NCBI GenBank assembly: GCA_964592595.1
Contig: CAZQFH010000006.1
Coordinates: 41,649-105,648, forward strand
Direction: 5' to 3'
Source: UBA5536 sp964592595
GTDB taxonomy: Bacteria > Bacteroidota > Bacteroidia > Bacteroidales > F082
Length of the DNA stretch: 64,000 nt
The first letter of the stretch is position 1, and every line of letters begins with the position of its first letter. The notes beneath the pieces were generated by a model. It had not been told where the DNA came from and made no database searches. It saw nothing but the letters and a program-made list of their open reading frames with translations. Positions 44,465 to 52,288 of this stretch are shown here, piece by piece. A program made the translations under genes and the position numbers.

Positions 44465-45718
44465 ATGCGTTACCTCAGTATGCTGCTTTTATTTTTCGTT
44501 TGGTCTATTTCATTTGCACAAAATAAACCTGAACAAGACCGGTTAAAAAAGGATTCAACATTTTTAGCCTGGCAAAAAGAATGGCATCTGGCAGCGCTTA
44601 AAAAACAAAAAGCACTACTTGAAATGCTCGACACCATCAATCCTGATAGTTTGCGTGTTTTAAGTGCGCATTCAGCAGCTTTGCAAGAGATACCTGATCT
44701 CAGTGCTTTTAAGGCCATTGAAAAAATAGATTTTTCTAACAATTATTTTACAAAAATAAATTTCAAAAGGCAGTTCAATCAAAAGTTGAAACGTTTAAAT
44801 TTGGAAGACAATAAACTTAAAAATGTTAAACTACAGAAGTTTAATAAACTGGATATCATTTTGTTGCATCGAAATGAATTGAAAAGAATTCCGCCATCAA
44901 TCCGAAAACAAAAGCAACTTCGTGTGCTGGATCTTTCAAATAATAAAATAAAACGCATTCCGCGTTTTATAAAACGCTTGGATAGCCTTCAGGAAATCAA
45001 CCTCAATCATAATCAGCTTAAGTTTAATAATCGAACCGCCCGACGTTTATCGAATGTAAAACGTGTTCTTGTTGGAGGGAATAATATCAATCAATTACCT
45101 GATAATATAGCTGTTATGCAAGGTGTTGAACGTTTAAACCTGGGCAAAAATCAACTCAGCCAGCTGCCGGAAAATTTTTCGGAATTGACCAAGCTAAAAA
45201 GTTTAATTTTTTATGAAAATAATTTTCATCATTTCCCTGAAGAAATATTGAAGCTAAGCAGTTTACAAGAGCTGGATTTTTACCATAACAAGCTAACAGT
45301 CATTCCAGAGGAGATTTCAAACCTGAGTCAATTGAAACAACTTTTTTTAGCTTATAATCAATTGGAGAACTTGCCGGAAGAAATCCAACAATTAAAATCG
45401 CTCAAGTATTTATATGTTCATCACAACCGCTTGCCTGTGTTTCCGGAATGGATCGCACAGATGGTGCAACTCGAGCGGCTCGATTTAAGTTATAATGCGG
45501 TACCTGATATTCCCGATCTGCGCAATTTGACTCACCTAACCGATCTTGATCTACAAAGTAATCTTATTGGTCAGTTTCCGTGGGATCTTTTAGAAATGAA
45601 ACAATTACATCTGCTGATTTTAAAAGACAACCTCTATGAATTAAGTGGTGATGAAATAAAGCAACTTTCAGATATAAAAGCAGTTATGAATAAGCAGGGA
45701 AAAAACCTGATGTACTAA
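44465..45718 (+). CDS. Secreted leucine-rich-repeat protein
   Basis: 417 residues with a signal peptide (MRYLSMLLLFFVWSISFA). Leader region rich in Lys and Gln, then about twelve LRRs of the bacterial/plant-type 23-residue pattern, for example LKRLNLEDNKLKNVKLQKF, LERLDLSYNAVPDIPDLRNL and LTDLDLQSNLIGQFPWDLLE. No anchor, sorting tail or enzymatic domain is seen. LRR proteins of this type usually mediate protein-protein contacts. It lies upstream of truA and ends 4 bases before the longest truA frame. Confidence 0.82.
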   Translation: MRYLSMLLLFFVWSISFAQNKPEQDRLKKDSTFLAWQKEWHLAALKKQKALLEMLDTINPDSLRVLSAHSAALQEIPDLSAFKAIEKIDFSNNYFTKINFKRQFNQKLKRLNLEDNKLKNVKLQKFNKLDIILLHRNELKRIPPSIRKQKQLRVLDLSNNKIKRIPRFIKRLDSLQEINLNHNQLKFNNRTARRLSNVKRVLVGGNNINQLPDNIAVMQGVERLNLGKNQLSQLPENFSELTKLKSLIFYENNFHHFPEEILKLSSLQELDFYHNKLTVIPEEISNLSQLKQLFLAYNQLENLPEEIQQLKSLKYLYVHHNRLPVFPEWIAQMVQLERLDLSYNAVPDIPDLRNLTHLTDLDLQSNLIGQFPWDLLEMKQLHLLILKDNLYELSGDEIKQLSDIKAVMNKQGKNLMY

Positions 45719-45784
45719 AAGTTGTTGAACTCACCTTTACAAAATCAGTTTCTGAAAATTAGCGACATTTGCCAAAAAAATCAG

Positions 45785-46540
45785 GTGCGCTATTTTATTC
45801 ATCTGGCATACAATGGAAAGGCTTATCATGGTTGGCAACGGCAGGATAATGCGCATACGGTTCAGGCAGAGCTTGAGAAATGTTTAAGCCTTAAACTTGG
45901 TGATAACATAAGTATCATGGGCTGCGGACGCACGGATACCGGGGTTCATACGCGAAATTTTTACGCTCATTTCGATAGTGAAACGGCTTATCAAAGCATA
46001 GCTTCAGCAAGCTTTGTAAACCAACTCAATCGTTTTTTACCTTCAGATATCGTGGTTTTTAGTATTCGTAGCGTTTCAGAAAACCTGCACGCCCGATTCG
46101 ATGCTATATCACGCATTTACCGTTATTATCTGCACACCGAAAAGGCAGTTTTTTTGCCGTATTCCTATTATTTTCCACATAGGCTTGATTTACAGCTGAT
46201 GAATAGCGCTGCAAACCTGTTATTGAATCACATCGATTTTACTAGTTTTTCGAAACTTCATACTCAAACCCAGACCAATAATTGCCAAATCACCTATGCG
46301 AAATGGGAAATACATCAAAACCAGCTTGTTTTTGAAATTAAAGCTGACCGATTTTTACGCAATATGGTACGAGCAATTGTTGGCTCTTTGATAGAAGTAG
46401 GGCTGCAAAAACGGAGTCCTGATGATTTTGAAAAACTTATTCTTGCCAAAAACAGAAATGTGGCGGGTTATTCTGTTCCAGCCCATGCCTTGTTTTTAGA
46501 AGACGTTATTTACCCTGAAGAATTAGTGCTATCCCAGTAA
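45785..46540 (+). CDS. truA: tRNA pseudouridine(38-40) synthase TruA
   Basis: Start placed at GTG 45785 (MRYFIHLAYNGKAYHGWQRQ), which matches the family N-terminus; an upstream TTG at 45722 would add 21 atypical residues. The catalytic Asp lies in MGCGRTDTGVHTR, and the later LHARFDAISRIYRYYLHTE and RFLRNMVRAIVGSLIEVG are conserved. The enzyme makes pseudouridine at positions 38-40 of the tRNA anticodon stem. The last 12 bases overlap the convergent gene 46529-47239. Confidence 0.92.
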   Translation: MRYFIHLAYNGKAYHGWQRQDNAHTVQAELEKCLSLKLGDNISIMGCGRTDTGVHTRNFYAHFDSETAYQSIASASFVNQLNRFLPSDIVVFSIRSVSENLHARFDAISRIYRYYLHTEKAVFLPYSYYFPHRLDLQLMNSAANLLLNHIDFTSFSKLHTQTQTNNCQITYAKWEIHQNQLVFEIKADRFLRNMVRAIVGSLIEVGLQKRSPDDFEKLILAKNRNVAGYSVPAHALFLEDVIYPEELVLSQ

Positions 46541-47239
46541 GTGATAATAGCGATCGCGAATAGCTTTCAGCTTATTAATACTGATATCCTCACGGTAAAT
46601 TCGAACAAGTTCCAAAATGTGATTGTTGGTAAAAATACTTGCAGAAGCGGCGTCAAAGTTTAGCACCGCGACCTCGTATTTTGCCTCCGCAGTTATTTTT
46701 TTAAAGTGATTCCAATCCAAATGTTCTGGAATCAAAAAATAGCCATGGTGCGCTTGTCTGGCATCAAAAAACAGCCCTTCCTCCAATTCTTCCAGAAAGA
46801 AAAACTTTTTCAACTTTATTACAGCATTATTCAGCAGAACACCTTTTTTGTGATGTTGCAATGGTAAACCCGCTTCGCGATATTGCTGCTGAAGAATACT
46901 TATTTGGCCATATTGTTGCAAATCACGAATACGAAGCGCTGGCATCTCCGGATGATCGGGAACCGTTATGGTAGCCCACACGGCATCAACCGTGAGCTTC
47001 GATTGCTTATTTACCTGCAGGAATATCCTTTGTAAATCCATGAAATCAACCGGCTCACCAAGCATCAGGTAAAGGTATTGTGGTTTTTGCACTTTTGGCC
47101 CATCAGCGTAGTAGCCAAAAAAAGGATTTACGGATTCGAGCACACAACTATCCTTAATCAATAAGTCACTCTCTAAACAATGGAGCGACTCTTCTTTGGT
47201 CAGGGAACCAAAATACTCCTGAACGTTTTTTTGCTTCAT
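46529..47239 (-). CDS. Conserved hypothetical protein, 236 aa
   Basis: No known domain recognised. The protein is soluble, without signal or membrane segments. It has ESVNPFFGYYADGPKVQKPQ near residues 35-55, followed by YLYLMLGEPVDFMDLQRIF and a C-terminal INKLKAIRDRYYHLLG. Its length and composition suggest a cytoplasmic alpha/beta protein. It is convergent with truA with a 12-base overlap and is preceded by an AT-rich gap. I assign no function. Confidence 0.65.
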   Translation of the reverse strand: MKQKNVQEYFGSLTKEESLHCLESDLLIKDSCVLESVNPFFGYYADGPKVQKPQYLYLMLGEPVDFMDLQRIFLQVNKQSKLTVDAVWATITVPDHPEMPALRIRDLQQYGQISILQQQYREAGLPLQHHKKGVLLNNAVIKLKKFFFLEELEEGLFFDARQAHHGYFLIPEHLDWNHFKKITAEAKYEVAVLNFDAASASIFTNNHILELVRIYREDISINKLKAIRDRYYHLLG

Positions 47240-47320
47240 TTGGTTTTAGTTATTTCGCTGACAATTTACGAAATATTTTAAGTGAAACCAAAAAATTAAC
47301 TTCAGTTTTCGCACAAAAAA

Positions 47321-47351
47321 ACAGGCGATTGCTATAAGATCAATAATCGCC
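47321..47351 (-). terminator. Rho-independent terminator after the acyl-CoA dehydrogenase gene
   Basis: GGCGATT (47324-47330) and AATCGCC (47345-47351) pair. On the minus strand the stem is followed by a run of T (complement of the A run at 47314-47320). Confidence 0.7.
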
Positions 47352-47378
47352 CGTAATAGAAAATATTCTTGCTACACT

Positions 47379-49157
47379 TTAAAACTTATACGCATTGTCA
47401 TCGATCAGCTTATCGGCAATTCGTCTGCGTGCCTCCTTGATGTTAAACGGAGAAGTTTTGCAATGGAGATAAAGCGCTTCTCTGAATTTTTCCTGAAGTT
47501 CGGGTTGTGCAAAACTTACAACAGCATCCCAGCCTGATTTTTGGACGAGGGCTGCAACGTCATGCATTAAAATATCCAGGATGTCTTTATAAAGTATGAA
47601 ATCAGCATCTGACTTAATTTTTTCCAGCTTTTGAACCCTGTAAACTGTTGATTCGGCCACATAAATTTGCATCAGCATATCGGCAAGATTCATCATCACC
47701 TCTTCCTCTTCAGCAATTTTGCGACCAAAAGTATCTGTGATAGCCGGAATAAGCATTAGAACTGCTTTTTTAAGGTTCCTAATCGTAGCTATCTTATCAT
47801 CAAAATAGGAATTTAAGGAAAGCACATTAGGTTTATCAAGGCTTGCAACAGCAGCATCTGCTAATTCACGCAAGTTAAAGCCACTCTTGGCACCTTTTTT
47901 CAGTAAAGCATCAACAGCAAGTAAACGGTTAATTTCGTTAGTACCTTCGAATATCCTGTTAATGCGCGAATCTCTGTAGGCCCTGTCAACAGGTGTTTCA
48001 CTCGAAAAACCCATGCCACCATAGATCTGAACTGCTTCGTCAACTACATAATCAAGTGCTTCAGATCCATAAACTTTCATCAACGCACACTCTGCCGAAA
48101 ATTCTGCAACACCCTCAATGTTAGCTTTTCCATGAGGATGCCCTGTAGCTTTAAGCTCATCAATTTGATCCTGAATATCTTTGCTTGCTCTGTAAACAGC
48201 TGATTCAGTGGCAAAAGTTTTAACAACCTGCTGGGCCAACTTATGCTTGATGGCGCCAAAATTTGCAATGGCTTTACCAAACTGTTTACGTTCGTTAGCA
48301 TAATTTACAGAATGCTGGATAGCTTTTTTAGCGCTGCCCAGAACGGTTGCAGCTAATTTAATACGTCCTAAATGTAAAATATTTAATGCAATACGAAATC
48401 CTTCACCACGTTTGCCCAGCATATTTTCAACCGGGACTTTCACATCGTTGTAAAAAATCTGACGCGTTGATGAGCCCTTGATTCCCATCTTTTTCTCCTC
48501 GGGATTCATCGTAACACCTTCCCAGGCACGTTCAACGATAAATGCACTTAAAACGCGATCGTTGTCAACCTTTGCAAAAACAGTTTGAATGTCAGCAAAC
48601 CCACCATTTGTGATCCACATTTTTTGTCCGTTGAGAATATAATGCTTTCCGTCCTCCGATAAAACGGCTTTTGTTCGACCCGAATTGGCATCAGAACCAG
48701 CACCAGGCTCGGTAAGACAGTAAGCGGCCATCAATTCACCTGTAGTGAGCTTAGGAATATATTTTGCTTTTTGATCCTCATTACCATAATAAAGGATAGG
48801 CAAAGTGCCGATTCCGGTATGCGCCATAATGGCAACAGAATAGGAGTGAGCCGCTCCCAGAGCTTCATTGGCGCGCATCACTGTTAAAAATGATTGCTCA
48901 AAACCCTCATATTCTTCAGGAACTGACAAACCTAACAAACCAAGTTCGCCTGCTTTTTTTAGCAGAGAAGCCATTAACCCTGGTTCCTGACCATCTATGC
49001 TATCAAGGTTTGGAAAGATTTCTGTTTCCAGAAAATCCTGACAGGTTTCAGTAATCATATTGGTTTCTTCATCAAATTCTTCAGGGATAAATACGGCTTC
49101 GGCTTCCACATCCTTGATGAGGAATTCACCGCCTTTGAGGGGATTTTGTGTACTCAT
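47379..49157 (-). CDS. Acyl-CoA dehydrogenase
   Basis: Start set at the Met of MSTQNPLKGGEFLIKDVEAE (49157). About 592 residues, longer than the usual 380 because of an N-terminal extension and an additional C-terminal alpha-helical domain, as in the VLCAD/ACAD9-like group. Conserved parts are MAAYCLTEPGAGSDANSGRT, KMWITNGGFADIQTVFAKVD, and VQIYGGMGFSSETPVDRAYR followed by the catalytic-base region IFEGTNEINR. It oxidises acyl-CoA to enoyl-CoA with FAD. No other beta-oxidation gene is adjacent. It is followed by a terminator. Confidence 0.9.
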   Translation of the reverse strand: MSTQNPLKGGEFLIKDVEAEAVFIPEEFDEETNMITETCQDFLETEIFPNLDSIDGQEPGLMASLLKKAGELGLLGLSVPEEYEGFEQSFLTVMRANEALGAAHSYSVAIMAHTGIGTLPILYYGNEDQKAKYIPKLTTGELMAAYCLTEPGAGSDANSGRTKAVLSEDGKHYILNGQKMWITNGGFADIQTVFAKVDNDRVLSAFIVERAWEGVTMNPEEKKMGIKGSSTRQIFYNDVKVPVENMLGKRGEGFRIALNILHLGRIKLAATVLGSAKKAIQHSVNYANERKQFGKAIANFGAIKHKLAQQVVKTFATESAVYRASKDIQDQIDELKATGHPHGKANIEGVAEFSAECALMKVYGSEALDYVVDEAVQIYGGMGFSSETPVDRAYRDSRINRIFEGTNEINRLLAVDALLKKGAKSGFNLRELADAAVASLDKPNVLSLNSYFDDKIATIRNLKKAVLMLIPAITDTFGRKIAEEEEVMMNLADMLMQIYVAESTVYRVQKLEKIKSDADFILYKDILDILMHDVAALVQKSGWDAVVSFAQPELQEKFREALYLHCKTSPFNIKEARRRIADKLIDDNAYKF

Positions 49158-49377
49158 ATATTTCCAAATTAAGTTAGTTCGCAAACTTACTTATTTTACT
49201 TTTATAGTGAGGAATTTAGATATGTTTCGAGTCTTATTTAAAATGATTCTAACACAAATACACTTGTCGAAATCCATTGAAATGAAAATTTGGAAATTCT
49301 TTTGGACGTTGGTTTCAAATTAATAACTTCGCTAAGAATTTGAACAAAAATTTTCATATGAAAAAAACTATAAAGCC

Positions 49378-50148
49378 ATGAAAACAAAATGTTTACTTTC
49401 TTTTTTGGGATTATTTCTGCTTGCTGCATCGAGTCTTACATTTGGTCAGTCATTTAGTTCGGATCGCCCCGGAGCTGGTGATGGCGTGGCTACTGTTGGG
49501 CCTCGGTATTTTCAGTTAGAGGCAGGATTGGATTTTAGTCGTTCGAATGGGGGAGAAATAAATGAATTTACTGCTAATTCTCTTCCTATTTTTTTGGTCA
49601 GATACGGATTAACAGAAAAAATTGAACTTCGACTTACAGAATCATTTGTTATGCACGACATGCCTAATTTGGCTGGTGATCAAAAAAGCAGTGGCTTATC
49701 TAACCTAACTGTAGGAGGTAAATTTCAAGTTTGCGAACGTCAGGAATGGGGAACACAAGCTGCTGTTTTGGCAGAATTATTTGTGCCGACAGGATCGGCA
49801 GAAGTCGCTGGCGATGCACTTGGACTTAGTTTACGATTGCTCCATAGCTGGGATTTCGCCGAAAACTGGAATCTGGGTTCTAATATTGGTGCCTATTGGT
49901 TCGAAGAACAGGATTTAAGTCTGTTTTACAGTTTTGCTTTAGGCTATGCTATTACTGAAAAAATTGGAGTTTTTGCTGAGCCTTACGGAAATTATTTTCA
50001 GTTTGATGATTTCAGCTTATCCATTGATGGAGGTGTTACGTATCTTTTAAAACCGAATGTTCAGATAGACCTAAGCGCAGGAACCGGGATATCTGATGAC
50101 CATTTGTTTGTGGGATTAGGCTTTAGCTGGCTTATCGGAAAAATTTAA
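49378..50148 (+). CDS. Outer-membrane beta-barrel transporter-like protein (MetA-pathway/phenol degradation family)
   Basis: 256 residues with a signal peptide (LLSFLGLFLLAASSLTFGQ). SSDRPGAGDGVATVGPRYFQ is the characteristic N-terminus of the transporter-like Phenol_MetA_deg barrel family. Alternating amphipathic strands run to a C-terminal aromatic residue (HLFVGLGFSWLIGKI). Likely an outer-membrane protein of unknown substrate. It precedes the RimK-like gene by 20 bases. Confidence 0.75.
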   Translation: MKTKCLLSFLGLFLLAASSLTFGQSFSSDRPGAGDGVATVGPRYFQLEAGLDFSRSNGGEINEFTANSLPIFLVRYGLTEKIELRLTESFVMHDMPNLAGDQKSSGLSNLTVGGKFQVCERQEWGTQAAVLAELFVPTGSAEVAGDALGLSLRLLHSWDFAENWNLGSNIGAYWFEEQDLSLFYSFALGYAITEKIGVFAEPYGNYFQFDDFSLSIDGGVTYLLKPNVQIDLSAGTGISDDHLFVGLGFSWLIGKI

Positions 50149-50168
50149 CTTATTGCTCCTAAAATACT

Positions 50169-51650
50169 ATGCGCTCAACTATTCTAATTCTGGATGAACT
50201 CGATCAGTGGAAACCTTATTATGATACTGATAGTATCTTAACATCAGGTGATTACCTTAAAAATCAAGAGTTAAATCAAAAGCATTTTTTTGTGATAAAC
50301 CTTTGCAACAAGCTCGATTATCACTCCGAGGGTTATTATTGTTCTCTTTTGGCTCAGGCCAGGGGACACAAGGTTTTGCCTGATATTGAAGTGATTAATC
50401 GCCTGGAATCAGGAGCCGTGATGCGATTGGATTACCAATTACAAAAATCGACCTATAAATGGCTACAGGCCAACAAAAAGAATGAAGGCGAACGGATTTC
50501 GCTTGACATATTTTTTGGCACATGTGACGAGCCAGTTATGGAGAAGGTTGCACGCTTTGTTTTTGAGCAAAATCCCTGTCCGATGCTTAGGGTGCAATTT
50601 GCTGTAAGAGAAAAGAATCAGATCGAAAACATCAGGCCACTTGGTTTAGACGAACTAAGCGAAGAACAACAAGATATTTTTGCACAAGCGCTTGATAACT
50701 TTAGCAAGAAAGTGTGGAGACAACCTCGCAGCAAGAAGCCTTCGCGTTACGATCTGGCTATACTTTACGATCCTGAAGAGGCTTTTCCGCCCAGTAATAA
50801 AACTGCTTTAAATCAATTCCTTAATCAGGCTAAAAAATTGCAAATCAATGCAGAGCTCATCACCGCTCATGAAGCCCATCGTTTAATGGAATATGATGCC
50901 TTATTTATCAGACAAACAACTTCATTGAATCATATCACCTACCGACTGGCACAGCAAGCGCAACAAGCTGATATGGTCGTTATCGACGACCCGCTCTCGA
51001 TAATCAGATGTACCAATAAAGTGTATTTGAAAGAACTACTGGATAAGGAAGAAATTCCGACTCCAAAATCGGAACTGATTTTTAAGTCGGATACTTACAG
51101 CTGGAATGAAATCAGCGAAATTTTAGGTTCACCTATCGTTTTGAAGGTTCCGGATGGTTCATTTTCGCATGGCATGGGAAAAGCTTCTTCGGAAGAAGAG
51201 TACCAGAAAATTATTGATGTTTTATTTGAAAAATCTGCTATTGTTCTGGCTCAGGAATTTCTGCCTACGAGCTTTGACTGGCGTATTGGCGTTTTAAATG
51301 GATCACCACTCTATGCCTGTAAATATTTTATGGCGCGAGGACATTGGCAGATATATCACCACATTGATTCCAGAAAATCCCAAGCCGGTTCATTTGAAAC
51401 TGTGCCGGTGCATAAAGTGCCTAAACATGTGTTGAGAAATGCCCTGGATGCAGCAAATGCCATCGGGAAGGGACTCTATGGTGTTGATGTGAAAGCCATT
51501 GACGACAAATCTGTGATTATTGAAGTAAATGATAATCCTTCAATAGATTATGGCGTTGAAGATGCTATTCTGGGTGATGAACTTTACCGATTGATTCTAA
51601 GAGAGTTTCTTGACAGAATGGAACGCAAACATCATGCACATGGCTCCTGA
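50169..51650 (+). CDS. RimK-like ATP-grasp ligase with N-terminal extension
   Basis: 493 residues. The C-terminal ATP-grasp domain (from about residue 280) has NKVYLKELLDKEEIPTPKSE, GSPIVLKVPDGSFSHGMGKA (nucleotide-binding loop), LAQEFLPTSFDWRIGVLNGS and IIEVNDNPSIDYGVEDA (metal-binding Glu/Asn). An N-terminal module (DELDQWKPYYDTDS, HSEGYYCSLLAQARG, IFFGTCDEPVMEKVARFVFE) is typical of the RimK-family proteins that pair with acetyltransferases. RimK-like enzymes add amino acids, often glutamate, to a carboxylate. Substrate unknown. It overlaps the GNAT gene. Confidence 0.82.
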   Translation: MRSTILILDELDQWKPYYDTDSILTSGDYLKNQELNQKHFFVINLCNKLDYHSEGYYCSLLAQARGHKVLPDIEVINRLESGAVMRLDYQLQKSTYKWLQANKKNEGERISLDIFFGTCDEPVMEKVARFVFEQNPCPMLRVQFAVREKNQIENIRPLGLDELSEEQQDIFAQALDNFSKKVWRQPRSKKPSRYDLAILYDPEEAFPPSNKTALNQFLNQAKKLQINAELITAHEAHRLMEYDALFIRQTTSLNHITYRLAQQAQQADMVVIDDPLSIIRCTNKVYLKELLDKEEIPTPKSELIFKSDTYSWNEISEILGSPIVLKVPDGSFSHGMGKASSEEEYQKIIDVLFEKSAIVLAQEFLPTSFDWRIGVLNGSPLYACKYFMARGHWQIYHHIDSRKSQAGSFETVPVHKVPKHVLRNALDAANAIGKGLYGVDVKAIDDKSVIIEVNDNPSIDYGVEDAILGDELYRLILREFLDRMERKHHAHGS

Positions 51651-52098
51651 AACAATCCTGGATGCAAAACCAGAGCATTTGTCAGTTATTATGCAGATTG
51701 AACAGCTGTGTTTTGGTGTTGATGCCTTCAATATCAGACAAATGCGCTATTTAATACATGCTGATAATCCATTTTTTGTAATCTATTCAGATTTAAAGCT
51801 GGCAGGTTATGTGATTTTGCTGATTCGAAAAAAGAGCCAGATAGTAAGACTTTATGCCCTCGCTGTTCATCCCGATTTCAGGGGCAAAGGATTAGCCAGT
51901 AAGCTCTTACAAAAAACAATTGAACTTTCTCAGCAGTTGAATATGAAGCAGATTAGCCTGGAAGTGAGAGTTGACAATGTTACTGCCATTAAGTTGTATC
52001 AACAAAAAGGTTTTCAAATTTCAAAACAATTGCCACAATACTATAAAGATCAGGCAGATGGGTATAAAATGAAGCTCAAACTTTCGGAGTTGAAATAA
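51640..52098 (+). CDS. GNAT N-acetyltransferase (RimI-like)
   Basis: Three Met codons (51610, 51634, 51640) compete for the start. The last is preferred because family homology begins at ETILDAKPEHLSVIMQIEQ, but the upstream ones would give a longer overlap with the RimK-like gene. The acetyl-CoA loop is VHPDFRGKGLASKLLQKTI, followed by RVDNVTAIKLYQQKGFQISK. The overlap with the ATP-grasp gene suggests a shared pathway: ligation and acetylation of a common target. Substrate unknown. Confidence 0.82.
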   Translation: MAPETILDAKPEHLSVIMQIEQLCFGVDAFNIRQMRYLIHADNPFFVIYSDLKLAGYVILLIRKKSQIVRLYALAVHPDFRGKGLASKLLQKTIELSQQLNMKQISLEVRVDNVTAIKLYQQKGFQISKQLPQYYKDQADGYKMKLKLSELK

Positions 52099-52255
52099 AT
52101 CCTTCCTTTTTTTGCGGGATTTTTAGCAACTTCTTTGATATTAAATTTTCTTATTAATATGAATATCAATATTATATGATGATTCATAGTATTTCAGGCT
52201 TGCGCTTGTCAAGTCTAATTTTTTAATCAATTTAAAATCATTCTAAATAATTGTT

Positions 52256-52263
52256 TAAGTTTG
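52256..52263 (+). promoter_or_regulatory. -7 element (TAnnTTTG) for the GEVED secreted protein
   Basis: TAAGTTTG matches the -7 consensus and lies 25 bases before the start codon. The -33 element is not evident at standard spacing. Confidence 0.35.
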
Positions 52264-52288
52264 CGCGTAATTATTCTAAACACAATTT

